Below are positions 41,516 to 50,045 of a stretch of 64,000 nucleotides of DNA, piece after piece. Under the pieces are notes generated by a model that was not told the DNA's origin, did not search any database, and worked only from the letters and a program-made list of their open reading frames with translations. The translations under genes were made by a program, and so were the position numbers. Each line of letters starts with the position of its first letter. Positions within the stretch are counted from its first letter, which is position 1. This DNA is from Erythrobacter sp. (GTDB lineage Bacteria; Pseudomonadota; Alphaproteobacteria; Sphingomonadales; Sphingomonadaceae), in assembly GCA_030148605.1 (NCBI GenBank), contig JASBTD010000063.1:124001-188000 (forward strand). Direction: 5' to 3'.

Positions 41516-41974
41516 ATGAGCGACACACCAAACCCGCAATTCCTTGGCAAGCAGACCGATCTGCCAGCCTCGCCCGAGCAGGCGCAGCTCGATTACGTGC
41601 CCAATCCGCGCGCCGGCGCGCTGTATCTGGTGCGTTTTGCTGCGCCGGAGTTCACTTCGCTATGCCCCGTCACAGGCCAGCCGGATTTTGCGCATCTCGT
41701 GATCGACTATGCGCCTGACAAGTCAATCGTCGAATCGAAAAGCCTGAAGCTGTTTCTCGGATCGTTTCGCAATCACAACGGCTTTCACGAGGATGTGACG
41801 GTTGGCATCGGCCAGCGGCTGGCAGCGGAAATGAAGCCCAAATGGCTGCGCATCGGCGGATATTGGTATCCGCGCGGCGGCATCCCGATTGATGTGTTCT
41901 GGCAGACGGGGTCTGCGCCTGAAGGGCTATGGGTGCCGGATCAGGGTGTCGCCAGCTACCGCGGGCGGGGGTAA
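41516..41974 (+). CDS. queF: NADPH-dependent 7-cyano-7-deazaguanine (preQ0) reductase
   Basis: [45 protein letters not shown]. Confidence 0.95.
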   Translation: MSDTPNPQFLGKQTDLPASPEQAQLDYVPNPRAGALYLVRFAAPEFTSLCPVTGQPDFAHLVIDYAPDKSIVESKSLKLFLGSFRNHNGFHEDVTVGIGQRLAAEMKPKWLRIGGYWYPRGGIPIDVFWQTGSAPEGLWVPDQGVASYRGRG

Positions 41975-42108
41975 GGAGCCTTTTCTCATTGTCGCGGCAG
42001 CCAGAGGGCGACTGCCCGACCGCAGCAATGCGACCTTCAGGTCGCGTGAGCGAGGAAAGCCAAGTGAGCGGACGCGAACGCCGGCGCTTGAGGCCAACTA
42101 AATGAAAA

Positions 42109-42184
<76 letters not shown>

Positions 42185-42211
42185 ACGGGCTTCAGGGAGA
42201 GGCCCTTTGGT

Positions 42212-43096
42212 TCAAAGCGCGCCAAATGTCCAGCCCTCAGTTGCCGCAATTTCAGGGGTAAGGCCCTTGGGTTGCCAATAGCGCGCGTCTTGCCCGATTT
42301 TGCGCAGCCACGCGGCGGTCACCAGAGCGTCAGACGAGTGGTCATCAATCGGCCCGTCACCCCGCACCGGAGGTGATCCCAGCTGGGCCAGTGCCTGATT
42401 CAGCTCTTCGTAGCTGCGCAGCTTCGTCTTTGCCCCGCTCACGCCGCCACCGCGCGCAGCGATGCTGGTGTACATCTCCAGCACCACGGGGCCGCTGCCT
42501 GGCAAGGGATCGATCGGCCAGACCGAGACATGGCCTTTGAGGCGATGCAGCATCCGCATGCCGGTGAGGCTGGACTTGCCGACCTGCGCCGCGCCGACCA
42601 GGTTGAAATTGCTTACCGGGCGCACGCCTTGCTGCCGCTGCGCCTGTTCCGCACGGCGAAACCGGCCTTCGCGCGTGGCGGCATCGGACAAATGAAAGCG
42701 GTCGCCGACATGTTCCTTCGAATGGCGGAAATAGCGAGAGGCCTGCTCGTGGCATACAAAGCTGCCGCATTCGAGATGAGGGTCATCGGCGCAGATTTCG
42801 TCGATCAGCGCCCACAACGACCGGGCGTTCCGCGGGCTCTGCTCCCAACCCGGAAAAAACGCGCCTGCATCGGCGAAAGGCAGCGACACGCCAAGGTCCA
42901 TACCCACCAGCGTATCGCGCGGAATTTCGTCGCGTAGCAGTTCCAGCACTTCGATCCGTGCCCAGCCGCGCTTTGGCGGCTCGACCAGCACCGGCGGGCC
43001 GCCTGTCGCATCGGCCAGCGAAAGCGCGATACCTTTTTGGCGCTCGCCCTTGGCACCGGACCAGTCGATGGCCAGGAAATGGGAGAACTGTCTCAC
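42212..43096 (-). CDS. hypothetical protein, possible RNase H-fold (IDWSGAK motif)
   Basis: FLAIDWSGAKGERQKGIALSLADATGG...GMDLGVSLPF; GTG start at 43096. Confidence 0.6.
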   Translation of the reverse strand: MRQFSHFLAIDWSGAKGERQKGIALSLADATGGPPVLVEPPKRGWARIEVLELLRDEIPRDTLVGMDLGVSLPFADAGAFFPGWEQSPRNARSLWALIDEICADDPHLECGSFVCHEQASRYFRHSKEHVGDRFHLSDAATREGRFRRAEQAQRQQGVRPVSNFNLVGAAQVGKSSLTGMRMLHRLKGHVSVWPIDPLPGSGPVVLEMYTSIAARGGGVSGAKTKLRSYEELNQALAQLGSPPVRGDGPIDDHSSDALVTAAWLRKIGQDARYWQPKGLTPEIAATEGWTFGAL

Positions 43097-43098
43097 GA

Positions 43099-43180
43099 GT
43101 GTGAGCTCCCGCGAAGGCGGGAGCCTTCCTCCACCAAGCGCCAAATGGCAGGAGACCCCCGCTTTCGCGGGGGATCACAC
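43099..43180. repeat. REP doublet (BIME-like): two inverted palindromic units
   Basis: GTGTGA-GCTCCCGC-GAAG-GCGGGAGC ... CCCCCGC-TTTC-GCGGGGG-A-TCACAC. Confidence 0.75.
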
Positions 43181-44500
43181 ATGTTTGCGCTCCTGCCGCA
43201 AGTGGTCCCAATAGGCGATCCGTTCGCGCACCTTGCGCTCAAACCCGCGCTCTACGGGTGCGTAATAGGTCTGCGGCTCCATTTCCTCTGGCCAGTAATT
43301 CGCGCCTGAAAAGCCTTCATCCGCGTCGTGATCATAGGCATAGCCTTTGCCATATCCCACCTCCTTCATCAGCTGCGTCGGCGCATTGAGGATGTTCTGC
43401 GGCGGCATCAGGCTGCCGGTTTCCTTCGCGCTTTTCCAGGCGGCTTTCTGCGCAGCATAGGCGGCGTTCGATTTGGGCGCGGTCGCACAATACAGGCAGG
43501 CCTGCACAATCGCGAGCTCGCCTTCGGGTGAGCCGAGGAAGTCGTAAGCGTCCTTGGCGGCAAGGCATTGCGTGAGCGCTTGCGGGTCTGCCAGGCCGAT
43601 GTCCTCGCTGGCGAAGCGCACCAGCCGGCGCAGCACGTAAAGCGGCTCTTCACCCGCCACCAGCATCCGCGCCAAATAATAGAGCGCGGCCTGCGGATCG
43701 CTGCCGCGCAGGCTTTTGTGCAGGGCGCTGATGAGGTTGTAATGCCCCTCACGGTCCTTGTCATAGACCGCCATGCGTCGCTGAAGAAACTTGCCGAGGC
43801 CTGCCGGATCAAGCGGCGCATCGATCTGCGCATTGTAGAGTGTCTCGGCCTGGTTGAGCAGGAATCGCCCGTCACCATCCGCACTCGCGATCAGCGCGTC
43901 GCGCGCGTCAGCATCAAGTGGCAGCGAGCCTTCAAGCGCTTCTGCGCGTTCCAGCAGCCTGCCAAGCGCTGCATGGTCGATCCGTTCAAGGATCAGCACC
44001 TGCGCGCGGCTAAGCAGTGCAGCGTTGAGCTCGAAGCTGGGGTTTTCCGTGGTCGCGCCGACCAGCGTGACAGTGCCGCGCTCGACAAAGGGCAGAAAGC
44101 CGTCCTGCTGCGCGCGATTGAAACGGTGGATCTCATCCACGAACAGCAGGGTCTTCTGACCTGCGCTGGCCATCTTGTCCGCTTCGGCAAAGGCTTTCTT
44201 GAGGTCTGCCACGCCAGAGAAGACCGCGCTCACTGCAACAAACCGCATACCCACGGCGTCGGCCAGCAGGCGCGCGATGCTGGTCTTGCCCGTTCCCGGC
44301 GGCCCCCACAGGATCATGCTCGACAGGTTGTCCGCAGCCACCATGCGCCCGATCGCGCCGTCCGGCCCGGTCAGGTGCTCTTGCCCGAAAACCTCGGCAA
44401 GCGTGCGCGGGCGCAAGCGGTCCGCCAGCGGCGCGTCATCGCGCGGTTCATCCGGCCCGGAAGAGGGCGGGTGAGGGTCATCAGCAAACAGATCAGCCAT
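43175..44500 (-). CDS. rarA: replication-associated recombination protein A (AAA ATPase)
   Basis: LRPRTLAEVFGQEHL, LWGPPGTGKTSIARLLA, LLFVDEIHRFNRAQQD, VGATTENPSFELNAALLSR. Confidence 0.96.
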   Translation of the reverse strand: MADLFADDPHPPSSGPDEPRDDAPLADRLRPRTLAEVFGQEHLTGPDGAIGRMVAADNLSSMILWGPPGTGKTSIARLLADAVGMRFVAVSAVFSGVADLKKAFAEADKMASAGQKTLLFVDEIHRFNRAQQDGFLPFVERGTVTLVGATTENPSFELNAALLSRAQVLILERIDHAALGRLLERAEALEGSLPLDADARDALIASADGDGRFLLNQAETLYNAQIDAPLDPAGLGKFLQRRMAVYDKDREGHYNLISALHKSLRGSDPQAALYYLARMLVAGEEPLYVLRRLVRFASEDIGLADPQALTQCLAAKDAYDFLGSPEGELAIVQACLYCATAPKSNAAYAAQKAAWKSAKETGSLMPPQNILNAPTQLMKEVGYGKGYAYDHDADEGFSGANYWPEEMEPQTYYAPVERGFERKVRERIAYWDHLRQERKHV

Positions 44501-44567
44501 TGGTCGAGTGTCATAAGCTGTTCGTCGCTCAATGCCACACTGCTCTTGCAAAGTGCGTTCTACGATA

Positions 44568-44590
44568 TATCTTAGAGCTATCGAAGATAG
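44568..44590. promoter_or_regulatory. Candidate PadR autoregulatory operator
   Basis: TATCTT-N10-AAGATA with overlapping CTATC-GAA-GATAG, 19-41 bp before the ATG. Confidence 0.4.
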
Positions 44591-44608
44591 TCGGAAGAGA
44601 GTTATACA

Positions 44609-45262
44609 ATGACCTGGAACAGATCACGCGGCGGTTGGAACAATCTGGGGCCAATGATTGCCATGGCAATGGCTTCGGCCGCCAATGAATGGGAAGACGA
44701 ATTTGGAGGTGCACGCCGCCGCCGGTCGCGCGATTGGCAGGATGGCGCGCGCAGTCGCAAGCGCCGTGGCCGCATGTTCGGCTCGGGCGAGTTGCGCCTG
44801 GCGCTGCTGGCACTGATCAATGAAGAGCCGCGCCACGGCTATGAGCTGATCAAGGCGATCGAGGACATGACCGGCGGTGCCTATGCACCAAGCCCGGGTG
44901 CGGTCTATCCGACACTGCAAATGCTCGAGGAAGAAGGCCAGATCAAACAGGCCAAGCCCAAAGGCAAGAGCAAATCGGACGATGAAGAAGGCACCGGCAA
45001 GAAGCCGTTCGAAGTGACCAAGTCAGGCGCGGCAGAGCTGGAAGATCGCGCGGACGAAGTCGACGAATTGATGGAGCGCCTGAACGAGCATGGCTACCGT
45101 GCGGAAAAGGTGAAGGAGCGCTCGCCTGACCTGTTTCGTGCGATGGGTAACCTTGCCTCCGTGCTGAAAAACCGCGCCAAGGCAGGCAAGCTTGACAAGG
45201 ATACGGTCGACCAGATCGTTGATATTATTGACGAAGTCGCCAAGCGTATCGAGCGTCTGTAA
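44609..45262 (+). CDS. PadR family transcriptional regulator
   Basis: LRLALLALINEEPRHGYELIKAIEDMTGGAYAPSPGAVYPTLQMLEEEGQI. Confidence 0.92.
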   Translation: MTWNRSRGGWNNLGPMIAMAMASAANEWEDEFGGARRRRSRDWQDGARSRKRRGRMFGSGELRLALLALINEEPRHGYELIKAIEDMTGGAYAPSPGAVYPTLQMLEEEGQIKQAKPKGKSKSDDEEGTGKKPFEVTKSGAAELEDRADEVDELMERLNEHGYRAEKVKERSPDLFRAMGNLASVLKNRAKAGKLDKDTVDQIVDIIDEVAKRIERL

Positions 45263-45317
45263 ATGCAGCAGCCCAAAGGTTTAATGCATTTGCGCTGACC
45301 AGCTGAATCTGGCTAAT

Positions 45318-45359
45318 CTCCCCTCCATTGAGCCGGCTCCATGCCGGACGGGAGGGGAG
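45318..45359 (+). ncRNA. Candidate cis-regulatory hairpin sequestering the SD of the 45367 gene
   Basis: CTCCCCTCC (45318-45326) pairs perfectly with GGAGGGGAG (45351-45359); inner stem CCGGC/GCCGG; ATG at 45367. Confidence 0.5.
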
Positions 45360-45366
45360 TTTTCAC

Positions 45367-45819
45367 ATGAATGAAGCAACCAAAGCGCCCTGGCACCTGT
45401 GGGTGCTGGGTATTGTCAGCCTGATCTGGTTTGCTGGCGGGGCAAATGATTACGTCCAGACCAAAACGGGCAATATGGAATATCTTGGCATGGCGGCGGA
45501 AAATTCCGGCGTTCCGCTGGATGTCATGCTAGAGTATTTCGCGGCCTATCCCATGTGGGCCACCGTCGCTTGGGCGATGGGCGTATGGGGTGCTGTGGCG
45601 GGGTCACTGCTGCTGCTGTTTCGCAGCCGGTTCGCCTTTCACTTCTATATCATTTCAGTGATCGGTCTGGCGCTGTCGATGGTTTACACGCTGACATCGA
45701 ACATGCCCGATGCCATGAACACCACCTTCACATGGGTGTTTACTGCAGTGATCTGGTTGTCCCTGATCGGAATGGCTTACTATGCGCGCCGCATGACAGC
45801 GGCTGGTGTGTTACGCTGA
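45367..45819 (+). CDS. hypothetical four-TM membrane protein
   Basis: MNEATKAPWHLWVLGIVSLIWFAGGANDYVQTKTGN; several hydrophobic segments. Confidence 0.75.
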   Translation: MNEATKAPWHLWVLGIVSLIWFAGGANDYVQTKTGNMEYLGMAAENSGVPLDVMLEYFAAYPMWATVAWAMGVWGAVAGSLLLLFRSRFAFHFYIISVIGLALSMVYTLTSNMPDAMNTTFTWVFTAVIWLSLIGMAYYARRMTAAGVLR

Positions 45820-47013
45820 CTCGATCGCAGCCTTTATCTTCGCTTGGTCTTGCGCACGAAGCTCTTCGCGCTGCTCGACCAAGCGGACGTAAACGTCTGC
45901 CACCACCTGGTTGATCGCGTCCCAGTCATACTGGCGTGCCTTGCGCTCGCCCGCTTCGCCATGCGCGCGGCGCAGATCGTGGTCGGTGCAATAGGGTGCG
46001 ATCGCTTCGGCATAGGCTGCCGCATCGCCGGGGGGCACAAGCTGCCCGGTCTCGCCGGGATCCACCAGTGAGGACGCGCCGGTTGCGCCAGCTGCGACGA
46101 CGGGCAGGCCGCTCGCCATCGCCTCCAGCGTGACATTGCCGAACGTCTCTGTGATCGATGGATTGAAGAAGATATCGCCGCTCGCCAACGCCTGACCCAG
46201 ATCAGCCCCGGTCTTGAAGCCCGCGAAGATACCGCCGGGCAGTGCCTGTTCGAACCAGCCGCGCGCCGGCCCGTCACCGATCACCAGCACCTTGTGCGGT
46301 ACTTGCCGCTTCCTGAGCTCGATGATGGTGTCTGCAAAGATGTCGAGCCCTTTTTCCATCACCAGACGGCCGAGAAACACGACTGCTACGTCGTCATCTT
46401 CCAGTCCCAATGAGCGGCGCCATTCCAGGTCACGCTTCGATGGATCGAAGATCGTCCGGTCCACTCCGCGCGACCAGATGGTGATATCGTCATGCATGTC
46501 CTGCTCTAGCAGCGTATCGACCATGCTTTGCGACGGCGCGACCAAGGCGTCGCAGCGGTTGTAGAGTCGCCGCAGGATGCCTTCGATTACCGGCTCCAGA
46601 AAGGCGAGACCATAATAACGCGGATAGGTTTCAAACCGTGTGTGGACGGAAGCCAGCACCGGCAGATCATAGTCCTGCGCCCAGCGCAGTGCCGCGTGCC
46701 CGGTGGGGTCAGGCGAAGAAATATGCACGACATTGGGCTCGAACTTCACGAGGTCCTGCTTGACCCGCCGCGAAAGGCCCAGCGGCAGGCGATATTCACC
46801 GCGCCCCTTTACCGGCATGCGGACATTGGGCACGCCGACAAGGTCTCCGGTCGGCTCGAAATCGGGCTCAGCCACCTTTGGCGCATAGACGCGCACAGAG
46901 GCACCCTGCCGCAGCAGGTATTCAACCAGGCGGTTCAAGGCCTGGTTCGCACCGTCGCGGGTATAGTTGTAATTCCCGCTGAACAGCGCAATGCGAAGGT
47001 CACTCGTTTGCAT
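45811..47013 (-). CDS. glycosyltransferase family 1/4-type
   Basis: RIALFSGNYNYTRDGANQALNRLVEYLL, VVFLGRLVMEKGLDIFAD, VLVIGDGPA, PSITETFGNVTLEAMASGLPVVA. Confidence 0.9.
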   Translation of the reverse strand: MQTSDLRIALFSGNYNYTRDGANQALNRLVEYLLRQGASVRVYAPKVAEPDFEPTGDLVGVPNVRMPVKGRGEYRLPLGLSRRVKQDLVKFEPNVVHISSPDPTGHAALRWAQDYDLPVLASVHTRFETYPRYYGLAFLEPVIEGILRRLYNRCDALVAPSQSMVDTLLEQDMHDDITIWSRGVDRTIFDPSKRDLEWRRSLGLEDDDVAVVFLGRLVMEKGLDIFADTIIELRKRQVPHKVLVIGDGPARGWFEQALPGGIFAGFKTGADLGQALASGDIFFNPSITETFGNVTLEAMASGLPVVAAGATGASSLVDPGETGQLVPPGDAAAYAEAIAPYCTDHDLRRAHGEAGERKARQYDWDAINQVVADVYVRLVEQREELRAQDQAKIKAAIESA

Positions 47014-47163
47014 CAGATGCAGCGCATAGAGAAGCTGCGCGCGATTGGCGAGAGGGCGCGTGTGATTATGCCGATGCAGCTGGCTACAACCGGCGGGCGC
47101 ATTGTCGACGAATTCCTATTCCTGATTGACTCCTTGGCGCGCGCCACTAATGCGGCCAGCGGG

Positions 47164-47206
47164 CCACGCGGTCCCAACGCCGCGCGTGCTCTCTGTAAGG
47201 AGAGTC
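47164..47206 (+). ncRNA. Candidate serC leader RNA (two hairpins, second over the SD)
   Basis: CACGCGG-tcccaacg-CCGCGCGTG region then CTCTC-TGTAAG-GAGAG, ATG at 47211. Confidence 0.45.
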
Positions 47207-47210
47207 TTAA

Positions 47211-48338
47211 ATGACTGAACATCAAGTACCCGCGCGGAAACCCGTGCGTCCATATTTCTCTTCCGGTCCTTGCGCGAAGCCGCCGGGCTGGTCCCCAGAC
47301 AAACTCGGCACAGATTCGCTTGGGCGCTCGCACCGCTCCAAGATCGGCAAGGCGCGCCTCGGCTATTGCATCGATTTGCTGCGCGAAGTGCTGCAAGTCC
47401 CCGAGACACATCGCATTGGCATCGTGCCCGGTTCGGACACCGGCGCTGTTGAAATGGCGATGTGGACGATGCTGGGCGCACGCCCGGTCACAACGCTGGC
47501 ATGGGAAAGCTTTGGCGCAGGCTGGGTAACAGACGCGGTCAAGCAGTTGAAGATCGACCCCACGGTTATGGAAGCGCCCTATGGTGAACTGCCGGACCTT
47601 GGTGCGGTCGATTGGTCGAACGATGTAATATTCACCTGGAATGGCACCACTTCAGGGGTGCGTGTGCCCGATGGGGAGTGGATCGCCGCGGATCGCGAAG
47701 GTCTGTGCATCGCCGATGCCACGAGCGCTGTGTTCGCGCAGGACATCGCTTGGGACAAAGTCGATGTGCTGACTTTCAGCTGGCAAAAAGTGCTTGGCGG
47801 CGAAGGCGCGCATGGCGTGCTGATCCTGGGCCCGCGCGCGGTCGAACGGCTGGAAAGCTATACCCCCGCATGGCCGCTGCCGAAGGTGTTCCGCCTGACG
47901 AAAGGCGGCCAGCTGATCGAAGGCATTTTCAAGGGCGAAACCATCAATACGCCCAGCATGCTGGCGGTTGAAGACGCGATCTTCGCGCTCGAATGGGCAA
48001 AGTCGGTTGGCGGGCTCGAAGGCATGAAAGCGCGCGCCAATGCCAATGCGGCTGCGCTTGACGCGATCGTAGGGGAGCGCGAATGGCTCGGCCATCTGGC
48101 GGCTGATCCGGCGACCCGGTCAAACACCAGCGTATGCCTGACGGTTGAAGGTGCGGATGCGGACTTCATCAAGAAGTTTGCCGGCCTGCTTGAAGCGGAA
48201 GATGCCGCCTATGACATCGCGGGTTATCGCGATGCCCCGGCTGGCCTGCGCATCTGGTGCGGCGCAACCGTCGACACGGCTGACATCGAAGCGCTTGGCC
48301 CCTGGCTCGATTGGGCCTGGGAAAGCCTCAAGGCCTAG
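47211..48338 (+). CDS. serC: phosphoserine aminotransferase
   Basis: [55 protein letters not shown]. Confidence 0.95.
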   Translation: MTEHQVPARKPVRPYFSSGPCAKPPGWSPDKLGTDSLGRSHRSKIGKARLGYCIDLLREVLQVPETHRIGIVPGSDTGAVEMAMWTMLGARPVTTLAWESFGAGWVTDAVKQLKIDPTVMEAPYGELPDLGAVDWSNDVIFTWNGTTSGVRVPDGEWIAADREGLCIADATSAVFAQDIAWDKVDVLTFSWQKVLGGEGAHGVLILGPRAVERLESYTPAWPLPKVFRLTKGGQLIEGIFKGETINTPSMLAVEDAIFALEWAKSVGGLEGMKARANANAAALDAIVGEREWLGHLAADPATRSNTSVCLTVEGADADFIKKFAGLLEAEDAAYDIAGYRDAPAGLRIWCGATVDTADIEALGPWLDWAWESLKA

Positions 48339-48345
48339 CTTGATT

Positions 48346-48417
48346 CCCCGCGAAGGCGGGGATCTCCATCAAACCAAGAATTTCATTGCTGAAAGAGGTC
48401 CCCGCCTGCGCGGGGAC
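48346..48417. repeat. REP doublet (BIME-like) between serC and serA
   Basis: CCCCGC-GAAG-GCGGGG (48346-48361) and inverted GTCCCCGC-CTGC-GCGGGGAC (48398-48417). Confidence 0.75.
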
Positions 48418-48433
48418 GCGCAGAGGACTGAAA

Positions 48434-50017
48434 ATGACCAAACCCAAAGTACTCATTTCCGACAAGATGGACCCCAACGCAGCGCGCATTTTCGAAGAGC
48501 GCGGCTGCGACGTTGATGTGATCACCGGCGAAACGCCTGAAGAACTGAAAGCGCGCATCGGCGAATATGATGGCCTTGCTATCCGCAGCTCGACCACTGT
48601 TACCCGGGAAATCCTTGATGCGGCGACCAATCTGAAAGTGATTGGCCGCGCCGGGATCGGCGTTGACAATGTCGATATTCCTTACGCTAGCGGCAAGGGC
48701 GTGGTGGTGATGAACACGCCGTTCGGCAATTCGATCACTACCGCAGAGCATGCGATTGCGATGATCATGGCGCTGGCGCGGCAGATCCCCGATGCCAACA
48801 CCCGCACCAAGGCGGGCGAATGGCCGAAGAAGGATTTCATGGGCGTTGAAGTGACCGGCAAGACGCTGGGCCTGATCGGCGCGGGCAATATCGGCTCGAT
48901 CGTCGCCAGCCGTGCCCAAGGGCTGAAGATGAAAGTGATCGCGTACGATCCCTTCCTGACGGAAGATCGCGCGGTTGAGCTGGGCATTGAAAAGGTTGAT
49001 CTGGACACGCTGCTGCACCGCGCCGATTTCGTCAGCCTGCACACGCCGCTGACAGACCAGACGCGCAATATCCTGAGCCGTGAGCGGCTGGAGAATGCCA
49101 AGCCGGGTATCCGCATCGTCAATTGCGCACGCGGCGGTTTGATCGACGAAGTCGCGCTGAAGGATTGCCTCGAAAGCGGGCAGGTAGCTGGCGCCGCGCT
49201 TGACGTATTTGCCGAAGAACCGGCGAAGGAAAACCCGCTGTTCGATGCGCCGAACTTCATCTGCACACCGCACCTTGGTGCTTCGACCACGGAAGCGCAG
49301 GTCAATGTGGCGCTGCAGGTTGCCGAACAAATGGCCGATTATCTGGTCAATGGCGGGGTTACCAACGCGCTCAACATGCCTTCGCTCAGCGCGGAGGAAG
49401 CGCCCAAGCTCAAGCCCTATATGGGCCTTGCTGAAAATCTGGGCAGCCTGGTGGGCCAGTTGGCGCACGGCAATCTGGAGAAGATCAGCATCGAGCGCGA
49501 GGGCGCGGCAGCGCAGCTCAATGGCAAGCCGATCACCGGCGCTGTGCTGGCCGGCTTCATGCGCCGCTATTCGGACAGCGTGAACATGGTCAACGCGCCT
49601 TACCTTGCGAAAGAGCGCGGGCTGGATGTGCGCGAAATCCGCCATGATCGCGAAGGCGCTTACAACACGCTGATCCGTGTGACGGTGGAAACAAGCCAGG
49701 GCCCGCGTTCGGTTGCCGGTACGCTGTTCGGCAATGATGCTCCGCGTCTGGTCGAGATCTTCGGGATCGGGATCGAAGCCGAGCTGAGCGGCCATATGCT
49801 TTACGTCGTGAATGACGATAAGCCCGGCTTCATCGGCCGCATCGGTACGCTGCTTGGCAGCCATGGCATCAACATCGGCACGTTCAACCTTGGCCGGCGC
49901 GACGCAGGCGGCGAAGCGGTGTTGCTGCTGAGCCTTGATAGCGCCATGCCAGATGATGTGGTTGCCCAGGCAGCAGAGATCGAAGGCGTGAAAATGGTCA
50001 AGGCGCTGGAATTCTGA
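48434..50017 (+). CDS. serA: D-3-phosphoglycerate dehydrogenase (with ACT domain)
   Basis: VIGRAGIGVDNVDIPYAS, TLGLIGAGNIGSIVASRAQGL, NCARGGLIDEVAL, TPHLGASTTEAQ, C-terminal ACT domain. Confidence 0.97.
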   Translation: MTKPKVLISDKMDPNAARIFEERGCDVDVITGETPEELKARIGEYDGLAIRSSTTVTREILDAATNLKVIGRAGIGVDNVDIPYASGKGVVVMNTPFGNSITTAEHAIAMIMALARQIPDANTRTKAGEWPKKDFMGVEVTGKTLGLIGAGNIGSIVASRAQGLKMKVIAYDPFLTEDRAVELGIEKVDLDTLLHRADFVSLHTPLTDQTRNILSRERLENAKPGIRIVNCARGGLIDEVALKDCLESGQVAGAALDVFAEEPAKENPLFDAPNFICTPHLGASTTEAQVNVALQVAEQMADYLVNGGVTNALNMPSLSAEEAPKLKPYMGLAENLGSLVGQLAHGNLEKISIEREGAAAQLNGKPITGAVLAGFMRRYSDSVNMVNAPYLAKERGLDVREIRHDREGAYNTLIRVTVETSQGPRSVAGTLFGNDAPRLVEIFGIGIEAELSGHMLYVVNDDKPGFIGRIGTLLGSHGINIGTFNLGRRDAGGEAVLLLSLDSAMPDDVVAQAAEIEGVKMVKALEF

Positions 50018-50045
50018 TCCAGGATCGGGCAAGCGCTGGCACGCA

